The position numbers and the translations under genes were made by a program. A model generated the notes under the pieces. It was not told the origin of the DNA and did not search any database. It saw only the letters and a list, made by a program, of their open reading frames with translations. Of a DNA stretch of 64,000 nucleotides, positions 18,766 to 27,327 are shown one piece after another (position 1 is the first letter of the stretch; every line of letters begins with the position of its first letter). The DNA comes from Abyssibius alkaniclasticus (GTDB taxonomy: Bacteria; Pseudomonadota; Alphaproteobacteria; Rhodobacterales; Rhodobacteraceae). Where the stretch lies: assembly GCF_020447305.1 (NCBI RefSeq), contig NZ_CP095732.1:868001-932000 (forward strand). The letters are read 5' to 3'.

Positions 18766-21677
18766 GGCAGCGGCTCCGGTGCTGTCGGCGCGCCATCATC
18801 CCATTCGCCCAAGCGCGACAGCTGGTCGTAATCGCCCGGATAAGGCAGCAATTCGTGGCGGGCGCGGGCGGTGTAGCCCTGTGCTGCGTCGGCATAGGCG
18901 GTGAGCAGGGCGACAAGGTTTTCGGCCAGATTGGTCAGCACGGTTTGCTTGCCATCAGGCGCGGTGGTTCTTTGCGCGCCAAGCAGGATATAGCCGAGTG
19001 TTTCAGCCGGACCAGCGGGCACATCGCTAAAACCGCCCGCCGCAGCGATCAGCCCTTCCAGCGGCAGTTGCACGGCGGTGTGGTTGGCCGCCGTCTGGTT
19101 GGGGGTGGCGCCGGTTTTATAGTCATACAGCGCGATGCTGCCATCGGCGGCGCGGTCGATCCGGTCGGCCTTGGCGGTGAGGGTGAAGGCTGCGCCTGCA
19201 ATGGTGAGCGGCAGCGCGCCGCTGCGCTCCACCGCCAGCGGCCTTGCGGCCTCGCGGCGGGTTCTTTCGCTGGCAAGCAGAAAGTCGAGCGCGCCGAACA
19301 GCCGCGCCTGCCATTCGCGCCGTGTGGCGGGCCAGGGCACGCCGGCTTCGAAGCGCGCAATGATTTCGGCGCGCAGGCTGTCGGGCAAAGTATCGGGCAC
19401 AGGGTCGGGGATGCGCGGCATCAGATGCGCCAGAATGCTGTGCAGCGCGGTGCCACGTTCGCGCGCATCGGGCGCGCGCCCTAACGGGTCGAGCGCAGAA
19501 AGCTTCAGGATTTTGGAGGCGTAAACGGCATAAGGGTCGGTGATGAGCTTTTCGATGGCGGTGACGGAAAGCTGGTTGGGGCGCGCCGCAACGGGCGGGG
19601 CCGGGCTGGGGCGCGGGGCGGGCGCGATGGGCGCTTCGGGGCGGTCGAGCCGCGCGGCGAGGCTGGTGTAGACCGCGCCGCGCGTTTGCATCGCCTCAAG
19701 CGCGGCCTTGCCGGTGTCGCCCAGACCCTGCAGCAGGTTGGTAAGGCGCAGCAGCCAGCGGGCGGGCAGGGTTTCGCTATCGCCATCGCGCAGCGGGCGC
19801 GACAGGATCACGCGCGGGGCGGCCAGCGCGCATTGAAAATCATGCGCGGCAAGGCCGATGCGCAGCTCTGGCAAGGGCAGGTCGATTTGCGCGCGCATCT
19901 GGCGGCTGAGCCAATGGTCTTCGGCAAGGCGCGCGGGCCAGACGCCTTCGGTCAGCCCACCAAGAATAAGCAGATCGGCGGATTGCACGCGCGCTTCAAG
20001 CGGGCCCCAGATGGCGATGTTGGGGTGCGGCAGGAAGGCGGCACCGCGCAGCTCCACCCGTTGCATCTGGCGCAGCAGAAGCGCGGCCCAGATTGCGGGG
20101 GGTTGCGGCGCGGCGCTGGCGCTGCCGGATTGCAACTGCTCCAACAGGGCGAGGGCGCGCTCGCCGGCCTCCTTATCCCATACGGCCTCGGGGCCAAGCG
20201 CTGTGGCGCGGGCGCGCAGGCTTGCGACCCAATCGAACAGGCGCTGTGATTCGCTGGCGGGCGGAAACAGCGCCGGAGTGATTTCTGCCACCCAGTTTTT
20301 TCGCACGGGGTCATCGCCTGCCCAAATGGCCAGATCGTCGGGGCCAAGTTGGGGCGGGCCGCCACGCAGCACCTGGTGTTCAAGCGCGCGGGTCAATTGC
20401 AAATGCGCGCCGCGCGCCGCGCCCTGCCCGCCCACCAGCGGGTGTTTGAGGATGTCGAGCAGGCGCACGGGGCTGATGCCGGCTTGCGTGTCTTCGGCCA
20501 GCAGCCGCAACAATAGGCCGGGGGGCGAGAGGTGCAGGGGCTGGCCTGCACTGTCATCGGCCTCGATGTTCCAGCGGGTCAGCGCAATGCCAACGCGGCG
20601 GGCGAGGTTGCGGTCGGGCGTGATGAGCGCGGCGCGCTGGCCCGCATCCGCTGCTTCGCGCAAAGCACAGGCGATGGCCAGCGCCTCGTGCCGCGTGCTG
20701 TCGGCGGTGATGAGCGACAGGGATTCGGTTGCGTTTTGCAAGCCGGGTAGAAGCGCCGGACCTTCGGCAAGCCATTGGTCGGTGACAGGTGCAGGGCGCA
20801 AAGCAAGCGAGACGAGTGCGGCGCGCACGGGGTTGGGCACGGGGTTTGGCACGGGGGCCGAATGCCATGCCGCAACCGGCTGGTCCGCGCCAAGAGCGGC
20901 GAGCGTGGCCAGCAAAGCGGCTTGCGGATGGTCGGCGCCGGGGCCACCGGGCGGCATCGCGCCGGGCGGTTGGGCATCCAGCCCCGGCAGGATGACCGCG
21001 CCTTGTGGCAGGCGCGCAACGGCAGCCATGAAGGCGCGGGTTGCGGCGCGCGAGCCGGTGGAGCCTGCCACCAGAACCGGGCCTTGCGGCGGTTTTGTTT
21101 GCCAACGCGCGGCCAGCGTATCGACCACCGCACGCCGCCGCCCTTCCGCCCCCGAATAGGGCAGGCCAAGGCTGGACAGGTAGTGTTGCAAAATACCAAG
21201 GAATTCGCGGTTTTCGACCCAGTGGCGCGACAGGCTTGTCGCATCGATCTTTTCAAAGACGGCGGGGGTAAGCCCCTCACCCTCCAGCTCATCCAGCAGA
21301 TCGGCCAATGATTGCGCAAGGTCCAGCACCATTGCGGGCTGCGGGCTTTGGCCGCGCGCAAGCTGGTAGCTGCGCACCAGTGCGGCAAGGTCAAGCTGGC
21401 GGGAAAGCGCATCGGGGGCGGCGGGCAGCGGCGCGATGTCTTTGGAAAGATCGGCCAGCACGCGGATATTCGGCAGCAGGCTGGCGCCGCGCCCAGCCAT
21501 GATCTGTTCGATCGCCCGCGCCGTGCGGCGGGTATTGACCCAGAGCGTGATGCGCGCCCAAGCCTCGGGCGGCTGGCCCGACAGGCGGGTGGCAAGCCCA
21601 TCGACCAGCGCCTGTGCAAAGCCCGCACCGGGGGGCAGGGCGAAGACGCGGGGGGTGGTTTGCGGCGCAAACATCAT
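18762..21677 (-). CDS. addB: Double-strand break repair protein AddB (alphaproteobacterial type)
   Basis: 971-residue partner of AddA. The start at 21677 (MMFAPQTTPRVFALPPGAGF) overlaps the murU stop as ATGA; an in-frame ATG at 21692 is the alternative. The N-terminal site where a Walker A would be reads LPPGAGFAQ and lacks the GKS/T ending, so this subunit is probably not an active ATPase. The C-terminal PD-(D/E)XK nuclease is present: His in GTALHSILAHL, Asp in ADRIDRA and DYK in LYDYKTGATPN. I do not see the cysteine cluster that Bacillus AddB uses to hold an iron-sulfur centre. Confidence 0.93.
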   Translation of the reverse strand: MMFAPQTTPRVFALPPGAGFAQALVDGLATRLSGQPPEAWARITLWVNTRRTARAIEQIMAGRGASLLPNIRVLADLSKDIAPLPAAPDALSRQLDLAALVRSYQLARGQSPQPAMVLDLAQSLADLLDELEGEGLTPAVFEKIDATSLSRHWVENREFLGILQHYLSSLGLPYSGAEGRRRAVVDTLAARWQTKPPQGPVLVAGSTGSRAATRAFMAAVARLPQGAVILPGLDAQPPGAMPPGGPGADHPQAALLATLAALGADQPVAAWHSAPVPNPVPNPVRAALVSLALRPAPVTDQWLAEGPALLPGLQNATESLSLITADSTRHEALAIACALREAADAGQRAALITPDRNLARRVGIALTRWNIEADDSAGQPLHLSPPGLLLRLLAEDTQAGISPVRLLDILKHPLVGGQGAARGAHLQLTRALEHQVLRGGPPQLGPDDLAIWAGDDPVRKNWVAEITPALFPPASESQRLFDWVASLRARATALGPEAVWDKEAGERALALLEQLQSGSASAAPQPPAIWAALLLRQMQRVELRGAAFLPHPNIAIWGPLEARVQSADLLILGGLTEGVWPARLAEDHWLSRQMRAQIDLPLPELRIGLAAHDFQCALAAPRVILSRPLRDGDSETLPARWLLRLTNLLQGLGDTGKAALEAMQTRGAVYTSLAARLDRPEAPIAPAPRPSPAPPVAARPNQLSVTAIEKLITDPYAVYASKILKLSALDPLGRAPDARERGTALHSILAHLMPRIPDPVPDTLPDSLRAEIIARFEAGVPWPATRREWQARLFGALDFLLASERTRREAARPLAVERSGALPLTIAGAAFTLTAKADRIDRAADGSIALYDYKTGATPNQTAANHTAVQLPLEGLIAAAGGFSDVPAGPAETLGYILLGAQRTTAPDGKQTVLTNLAENLVALLTAYADAAQGYTARARHELLPYPGDYDQLSRLGEWDDGAPTAPEPLP

Positions 21678-22360
21678 GGCGCGGCGAGCCATGTCTCGGC
21701 GGCGGCAAGCGCCTCGGGCGTGCCGACATCGCGCCAGCCGCCCTGCATGACCAGCCCATAGGCGCGGCCGCTGGCGATGATCTGATCCCAGATGATATTC
21801 ATGGAAAAGCTGCGCCCCTGCACCTGTTCGGCCAGGTCTGGCCGGATGATCTGCGCCCCAGTGTAGATGAAGGGCGCGGTCGCGCCAGCCCCACGACGGC
21901 GCAATTTCCCGCCCTCCAGAAAAAAATCGCCCGGCCCGCTGGCGAGTGCGGCGGACGTCGGGGCGAGGAGGAGCAGGGCATCCATTTCGGCAGGGGCGAA
22001 GGCGGCGGCAAGCTGGGCAAGCGGGTTGGGGCCTTTCCAGACCGCATCGGCATTCAGCGTGAAGGCGGGGCCGGGGCCAAGCAGGGAGCGCGCGGCCTTC
22101 AGCCCGCCGCCGGTTTCCAGCAGGTCCGGCTCATGGGAAAGAATGATGTCGGGCGCACCCTTCAGATGCGCGACGATCTGCTCTGCATGGTGATGGGTGT
22201 TGATGACGATGGGGCTGGCCTGGGCCGAGCGCGCCACGCCAAGCGCGTGGCCCAGCAACGGGCGGCCTGCAATGGGCAGCAGCGCCTTGGGGTGGTTTGC
22301 GCCAAGTGCGCCCATGCGCGTGCCACGGCCCGCGGCGAAAATCATCAGCGGCAGACTCAT
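21674..22360 (-). CDS. murU: N-acetylmuramate-1-phosphate uridylyltransferase family (MurU)
   Basis: 228-residue nucleotidyltransferase. The N-terminus has the sugar-nucleotide signature MIFAAGRGTRMGALGANHPKAL, followed by LNADAVW, where the Asp would bind metal, and GWRDVGTPE near the C-terminus. Next to an AmgK-type kinase, the best reading is the peptidoglycan recycling pair: AmgK makes N-acetylmuramic acid 1-phosphate and MurU converts it to UDP-MurNAc, bypassing the fosfomycin target MurA. It starts at 22360, overlapping amgK as ATGA, and ends overlapping addB the same way. Confidence 0.86.
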   Translation of the reverse strand: MSLPLMIFAAGRGTRMGALGANHPKALLPIAGRPLLGHALGVARSAQASPIVINTHHHAEQIVAHLKGAPDIILSHEPDLLETGGGLKAARSLLGPGPAFTLNADAVWKGPNPLAQLAAAFAPAEMDALLLLAPTSAALASGPGDFFLEGGKLRRRGAGATAPFIYTGAQIIRPDLAEQVQGRSFSMNIIWDQIIASGRAYGLVMQGGWRDVGTPEALAAAETWLAAP

Positions 22361-23319
22361 AGGCGCAGACCTTCCGGCGGGGGGATGTGTTTGGCAATGA
22401 AGCGGGCCAGCGGGGCAAGGTCCGGATGGGCGAGTGCGGTTTGCAGCACGGCCCATGTGCGCGGCAAAAGGCGCAGATAGTGCGGTTTGCCATCGCGCTG
22501 CGCCAACCGCACGAACAGGCCAAGGATCTTGAGCGCGCGCTGGGCGCCGAAAGCGGCAAGGGCGGCATGGAAGTCGGCAGGGTTCTGGCCGGATTTGGCG
22601 ATGTAGCGCGCGGTGAGGGCGCGCGCCAACGCGGGCGGCACGGTGCCGCGCACATCGCCCAGCAGCGCGGCGAGGTCATAGGCGGGGTGGCCGGAAAGCG
22701 CATCCTGAAAGTCGAGCAACCCGATGCGTTTGGTGCCGTGGCGCAGCCCCAGCCAGTGCAGGTTCTGGCCGTGATAGTCGCGCAGCACGGTCACGGGTTT
22801 TTCGCCCATGAACGGCGCCAGGGCGGCGGCGAGTTCGGCCTGAAAGGCGGCGGTGAAATCGGGGCTGGCGGGCTGGCCGGTGGCGGCGGGGTAATACCAG
22901 AGCAGCAGGCGGCCGGCCTCTTCGGCCAGAATTTCGGCGCTATAGGCGGGCAGAAAGGCGGGCGGCGCCTGGTGCTGAAGGCTGAACAGCAGGTCGACCG
23001 CCGCTTCATAGCGCGTGGTGGCGCTGGGCTGGCCCAGATGGTTCAGCAGCGCATCATCGCCGAAATCCTCCAGCAGCATCAGGCCCGCGCCTGCGTCATG
23101 CGCCAGAATTTCAGGGGCCGAAAAACCGCTGGCGCGCAGCCAGTTGGCCATGTCGACAAACCGGGTTTGCGGGCCGGCGGTTGCAGGCGGCGCAACCATC
23201 AGCACCGCCTGCGCGCGCGGCTTTTGCAGGCGGATATAGCACCGCGCCGAGGCATCGGCGGTAAGCGGGGTTTGCTGCGCGCCGCCCCAGCCCTGTATGG
23301 CAAGGAAGGCGTCAATCAT
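22357..23319 (-). CDS. amgK: N-acetylmuramate/N-acetylglucosamine anomeric kinase family (AmgK)
   Basis: 320-residue kinase of the aminoglycoside phosphotransferase fold. The catalytic loop reads LRDYHGQNLHWL and the metal-binding block LLDFQDALSGHPAYDLA. In this fold the loop Asp is the base and the second Asp binds magnesium. Its position directly before murU supports a cell-wall sugar recycling role rather than antibiotic resistance. The gene overlaps tsaE by 8 bases at its start and murU by 4 at its end, so the genes are translationally coupled. Confidence 0.86.
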   Translation of the reverse strand: MIDAFLAIQGWGGAQQTPLTADASARCYIRLQKPRAQAVLMVAPPATAGPQTRFVDMANWLRASGFSAPEILAHDAGAGLMLLEDFGDDALLNHLGQPSATTRYEAAVDLLFSLQHQAPPAFLPAYSAEILAEEAGRLLLWYYPAATGQPASPDFTAAFQAELAAALAPFMGEKPVTVLRDYHGQNLHWLGLRHGTKRIGLLDFQDALSGHPAYDLAALLGDVRGTVPPALARALTARYIAKSGQNPADFHAALAAFGAQRALKILGLFVRLAQRDGKPHYLRLLPRTWAVLQTALAHPDLAPLARFIAKHIPPPEGLRL

Positions 23320-23785
23320 CGCGCAGCGCTACGGCGATATGCGCCCAGTCGCCCTTTGGGGTGAGGGTGATGTCGCGCAGATCATCTTTGGTGCCCTGGG
23401 CAAGGGTGATGCGCAGATGGCGGGGCGGGGTTTCGGCCCCCAGACGGTCGGGCCATTCAACAAGGCAGATGGCGCTTTCAAACGCCTCGAACAGGCCAAG
23501 CTCGTCAATCTCTTGCGGGCTGCTCAGGCGGTAAAGGTCGCTGTGCCAAAGCATCTCGTCACCCCTTGCATAGGTCTGCACAAGCGTGAAGCTGGGCGAG
23601 GGCACGTCTTCGGCCCGGCCAAGCCAGGCCTGGATAAGGGCGCGGGCGAAATGGGTTTTGCCGGCCCCGACCGGACCTTCGAGCAGCACGGTATCGCCGC
23701 TGCGCAGCAGGCCGGCCAGCCGCAAGGCAAGGGCGGCGGTCTGTGCGGGCGTTCGGGCGGGAAACTGGACGGGCGATAGCGGCAT
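23312..23785 (-). CDS. tsaE: tRNA threonylcarbamoyladenosine biosynthesis ATPase TsaE
   Basis: 157-residue ATPase needed with TsaB and TsaD to make the t6A base in tRNAs that read ANN codons. The P-loop is GPVGAGKTHFARALI, followed by the family block VPSPSFTLVQTY and WHSDLYRLSSPQEIDELG; the VEWPDRL motif is also present. The start at 23785 (MPLSPVQFP) gives the usual length. It overlaps amgK by 8 bases. Confidence 0.94.
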   Translation of the reverse strand: MPLSPVQFPARTPAQTAALALRLAGLLRSGDTVLLEGPVGAGKTHFARALIQAWLGRAEDVPSPSFTLVQTYARGDEMLWHSDLYRLSSPQEIDELGLFEAFESAICLVEWPDRLGAETPPRHLRITLAQGTKDDLRDITLTPKGDWAHIAVALRDD

Positions 23786-23830
23786 GGCGCCACAATTCAA
23801 CATGGGCGCGCCGCGCGCAAGTGGCTGCGG

Positions 23831-25252
23831 CTATGTCGCCAGCTCTTCTTGCTCGGGAAAGGGCATATCTGCCTGTGCCATAAGGCCCAGAACAGCCGAA
23901 CGCAGCGCCAAAAGTTCGGCCTTGTCGCCCACGCCCTCGCCCAGGACCGGCAGATCATTTTCCAGCAGATGGCCGGGGGTCAAAGCACGCGCCAGCGGCG
24001 CGATGAGCCTGGGCCAATGCGCGGGCTGTGGCGGGGGTTTGAAATAGACCAGCGTCGAGCCTTCGGGCATGGTGTGCCACAGGCAAAGCAACGCGCCCGC
24101 ATCGGGATGGTTCAGCAGCATCTGCCCGCCCTGACGCGCGTCATTGCCACTGACCTGGCAGGCCAGCCGCGCCCAGTCTTGCGCGGTGCCGCCGTAGCGC
24201 TGCCATTGTTTGATGAGCGCATGAATGGCCGGGCCGGCCAGCGTGGTCGTGGATTCGAGCTGCCAGAGCCTGTCGAAGCTTTGATTGGCGAAGAGCAGCG
24301 CCCCGGTCGTGTCAAATACCGCGATGGATTCGGACATATGGTCGAGTATCGCCTGACCAAGCGCGATTTCGCTGCGATGGCGGGTTTCAGCCTGCGAAAT
24401 ATGGGTCATATCCTCGAAGACGAAGGCCAGGGCCCCGTCGATATGCGGCCGCCCCGTCACCCGCAGCGCACCCCCGCCGGGCAGAACCCAGGTATCGGTA
24501 TAGCCGGTCGTGGCGGCGCCCTGCTCAATGGCCTGCAACTGTTCGAGCCATGACTGGAAATCGGCCCCTTGCGACATATGGCCCGTGTCGCGCAGCTTTT
24601 CCATGACGCCACGAAAGCGCGGGCGGGCCGCCAGCCAGGCCGGGTCGAGCCTGAGCAGGTCGGACAAAGCGGGGTTGAACACGCCAAGCCTGCGGTCAGC
24701 ATCAAAAATCGCAAGGCCAATGGGCAGATGCGCGAAGGTCTGCGTAAGGGTTTCGACAAAGCGTTTCAGCGCGTTCTGCGTTTCAAAAAGCCGGTCGGCG
24801 GGCAGGGCGAATTGGGGAGACTCCGCGCCCTGCCCGCCTTCCAAGGGGCCGCCGCCACGTTCAAAAACCTGCATTTGCGCCGTGGTCGGGCGCACCAGAT
24901 CGCCCGGCGCAGCCGCATCCAGCGCGGCAATATCGGCGCTGCTCAGGCCATGAAAACACCTGTTGGCCCAGATCAGCACCCCCGTCGCATCGCGTTGCCA
25001 GACAGGGCCGGGCAGCGCGTTGAGCAGGCTGGCAAGCTGGCGCGCCTCATCCTCGGCCGCTTCGGCGCGCCGCGTGGTCATTTCCAGCCGTTCACCAAGC
25101 GCGGCCAGGGCGGGGGCGGGCGTATCGGGCTGGCGGGCGCGCAGCACCTGGCGCAGCACAATGGCCAGCGCCAGAACCAGCGCAACAAGCGCAAGCCGCT
25201 CGCCAAGGCTGGCGGCCAAGAAGGATTGCAGGTAATCATCGACAAGGCTCAT
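23831..25252 (-). CDS. PAS-domain membrane protein, DivL-like
   Basis: 473 residues: one N-terminal membrane helix (about 19-37), a short coiled region (ALGERLEMTTRRAEAAEDEA), then at least two PAS-type segments, near residues 75-125 (ALPGPVWQRDATGVLIWANRC) and 300-350 (ILDHMSESIAVFDTTGALLFANQ), with a third PAS-like stretch near 170-270. I see no histidine H-box with a following N/G1/G2 ATPase domain, so it is not a normal kinase. In Rhodobacter capsulatus a PAS protein in this neighbourhood is DivL, a regulator of the CtrA phosphorelay and gene transfer agent production (from memory). The homology is inferred from architecture and position. Confidence 0.7.
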   Translation of the reverse strand: MSLVDDYLQSFLAASLGERLALVALVLALAIVLRQVLRARQPDTPAPALAALGERLEMTTRRAEAAEDEARQLASLLNALPGPVWQRDATGVLIWANRCFHGLSSADIAALDAAAPGDLVRPTTAQMQVFERGGGPLEGGQGAESPQFALPADRLFETQNALKRFVETLTQTFAHLPIGLAIFDADRRLGVFNPALSDLLRLDPAWLAARPRFRGVMEKLRDTGHMSQGADFQSWLEQLQAIEQGAATTGYTDTWVLPGGGALRVTGRPHIDGALAFVFEDMTHISQAETRHRSEIALGQAILDHMSESIAVFDTTGALLFANQSFDRLWQLESTTTLAGPAIHALIKQWQRYGGTAQDWARLACQVSGNDARQGGQMLLNHPDAGALLCLWHTMPEGSTLVYFKPPPQPAHWPRLIAPLARALTPGHLLENDLPVLGEGVGDKAELLALRSAVLGLMAQADMPFPEQEELAT

Positions 25253-25315
25253 GCCGAAATCTCCCTTTGTTAAGAGAGGTTTAAGCCAACAATTTTAATA
25301 AAGTGTTAAGCGGCT

Positions 25316-26761
25316 TCAGGCCTCGTTGCGCGGATTGGCCCCAAGCGGCATTTGCGCCTGCCCGCGGGGCTGTGCAATCCGCTCCAGCGGCCAGACAACC
25401 TCGACAATCGCGCCGCCGGGCCGGGCCAGGGCTGCCACGCCGGGGCGCGGGTTGCGGGCGGGGCGCGGGTTGCGGCTGGTCGAGCCATTGGCGAATGTCA
25501 GCCGTGCGCCCGTGCGCTCCAGCAGGGTTTTGGCAATGAACAGGCCAAGGCCCATCCCTTCATATTCGGGGCGCTGGGCGCTGCTTTGCGGGGCCGAGGC
25601 GCGGCGGCGCACAAACGGGTCGCCGATGCGGCCGATCAGGTCGGGCGGATAGCCCTGCCCGTCATCGCCAATGCGGATTTTCAGGCTGCGGGCATCCCAG
25701 TCGATATCTATCCACACGGTTTGCGCGGCGAAATCGACGGCGTTCTGCACAAGGTTGCGCAGCCCGTGAATGGTTTCGGGGTCGCGGCGCACGATGGGCT
25801 GGTCGGGGGTTTGGTGGGCCGGGTCGTGGTTCTCCAGCCTGCCGTCAATGCGCAAGATCACCGCCTTGCCGCGGTTGCGATGGGGGCTGGCGGCCTCTTG
25901 CACAAGTGTCAGCACCGGGGCGTGGCGCAGCAGCGCATCATCCTTGCCGCTGCGGCCCATATCGCGCAGGATATCGCGGCAACGGTCGGCCTGTTCGCGG
26001 ATCAAGGCGGCATCGTCGCGCAGTTCGGGGTGGTTTTCCAACTCGTCAAACAATTCCGATGAGACGAGCTTGATCGTGGCCAGGGGCGTGCCAAGCTCAT
26101 GCGCGGCCGCGGCCACAACCCCGCCAAGCGCTGTCAGGCGTTGTTCGCGCGCCAGCGCCATTTGCGTGGCGACAAGCGCATCCGACATCGCCTCGGATTC
26201 GCGGCTGACGCGGCGGGCGTAAAGCGCCACAAACCCCACGGCGATCAGCAGTGCGGCGATATTGCCGCTGACCAGCAAGGGCGGCGGGGTCAGCACGGTG
26301 CCATCGGCCAGCCGCAACGGGTAGTAAAAGCTGCCAAGCAACAGGATGACGCCGGTTGCCGCCAGAACCAGAATGGCCGTGGGGCGTGTGCCAAGCGCCG
26401 TGGCGGCAATGACGACCGGGGCCAGAAGCAGGGCGGCAAAAGGGTTGGTCAGGCCGCCACACAGTCCGAGCAGAACGCCAAGTTGCCCAAGGTCGAACAG
26501 CAAGATCCACACCGCCGCCGGTTTGGACAGGCGCGTGGTTTCCGAGGTGATCAGTATGCTGGAAATGTTGAAGGCCGCGCTGAGCGCGATGACCAGCAGG
26601 CCCAATTCGAGCTGGAGCGAGATTTCAAGCACATAAGAGGCAAAGAACACCGCAACCAGCTGGCCGATAATGGCAAGCCAGCGCAAGTTGACAAGCGTGC
26701 GCAGGCGCAGCCATCCGGCGCGCGAGCGGGAATCGAGCAGCTTGGCGTTTGCATCTACCAT
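25316..26761 (-). CDS. regB: Redox sensor histidine kinase RegB (PrrB/ActS)
   Basis: 481-residue inner-membrane kinase that reads quinone redox state and controls RegA. The N-terminal region (about 25-185) has six membrane helices with the conserved quinone-binding heptapeptide GGLTNPF at 102-108. The H-box is AAAHELGTPLATIKL with His221. The redox-active cysteine is Cys261 in EQADRCRDILRDMG. The ATPase boxes are NLVQNAVDFA, GDDGQGYP and GMGLGLFIAKTLLERTGA. All hallmark residues are present, so it should be functional. senC and regA do not follow it; the DivL-like gene does, after 63 bases. Confidence 0.96.
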   Translation of the reverse strand: MVDANAKLLDSRSRAGWLRLRTLVNLRWLAIIGQLVAVFFASYVLEISLQLELGLLVIALSAAFNISSILITSETTRLSKPAAVWILLFDLGQLGVLLGLCGGLTNPFAALLLAPVVIAATALGTRPTAILVLAATGVILLLGSFYYPLRLADGTVLTPPPLLVSGNIAALLIAVGFVALYARRVSRESEAMSDALVATQMALAREQRLTALGGVVAAAAHELGTPLATIKLVSSELFDELENHPELRDDAALIREQADRCRDILRDMGRSGKDDALLRHAPVLTLVQEAASPHRNRGKAVILRIDGRLENHDPAHQTPDQPIVRRDPETIHGLRNLVQNAVDFAAQTVWIDIDWDARSLKIRIGDDGQGYPPDLIGRIGDPFVRRRASAPQSSAQRPEYEGMGLGLFIAKTLLERTGARLTFANGSTSRNPRPARNPRPGVAALARPGGAIVEVVWPLERIAQPRGQAQMPLGANPRNEA

Positions 26762-26870
26762 GCGTGATGACTAGCAGCCCAAATCTGCGCATACCAGCGG
26801 CACGCGCAAACCGGCGTTGTTTTGCGAAAGTGCCAGAGCGTGCCTTGGCAAGGCGGTTGGCGCCTTCGGG

Positions 26871-27317
26871 TCAGGGTTTGTCGAGCGCGGCGCGCAACTC
26901 GCGCAAGATCGGCAATATGGTTTTGATGCGCTCGGCCCCAAGCTCGCGGACGACATTCTCAAACACCGGCGCAATCGCCTCGGCGGCGGCGTCGCGCGCC
27001 GCCTGGCCTGCCGGTGACAGGCTGACACGTTTTTTGCGGGCGTCATCCCAATCGGGGCGGATATGCACATAGCCCGCTTCAGACAGTTTGCCCAAAGTGT
27101 TGGTCATCGCGGCCTTGGTGACATGGAAGATGCGCGCCAGTTGCGCGGGGGTCTTTTCGCCGCCAAGGCGGGCAAAATGGTTCAGCACCGTGAAATGCGA
27201 AACCTCCATCCCGCCGGGCAGGTGCCGGGCAAGCTGGGCGCGGGCCAATTGGTCGGCCATCGTGATTTCGCTGAACAGGGCAATGCCCAAAGGGTCGTTC
27301 ACGGGCGAAGCTGTCAT
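26871..27317 (-). CDS. MarR-family transcriptional regulator
   Basis: 148-residue winged-helix regulator. The start at 27317 gives MTASPVNDPLGIALFSEI. The DNA-binding core reads KTPAQLARIFHVTKAAMTNTLGKLSEAGYV and the wing RPDWDDARKKRVSLSPAGQAA, which is diagnostic for MarR. It follows the nitrilase gene by 10 bases on the same strand and probably is the last gene of a comF-grxC-nitrilase-marR run. The ligand and targets are unknown. Confidence 0.88.
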   Translation of the reverse strand: MTASPVNDPLGIALFSEITMADQLARAQLARHLPGGMEVSHFTVLNHFARLGGEKTPAQLARIFHVTKAAMTNTLGKLSEAGYVHIRPDWDDARKKRVSLSPAGQAARDAAAEAIAPVFENVVRELGAERIKTILPILRELRAALDKP

Positions 27318-27327
27318 ATTGCGGGCC

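Noticed and set aside
22357-23319. Aminoglycoside resistance kinase
   Set aside because: The fold is shared, but coupling to murU and tsaE makes cell-wall sugar kinase AmgK the better reading.
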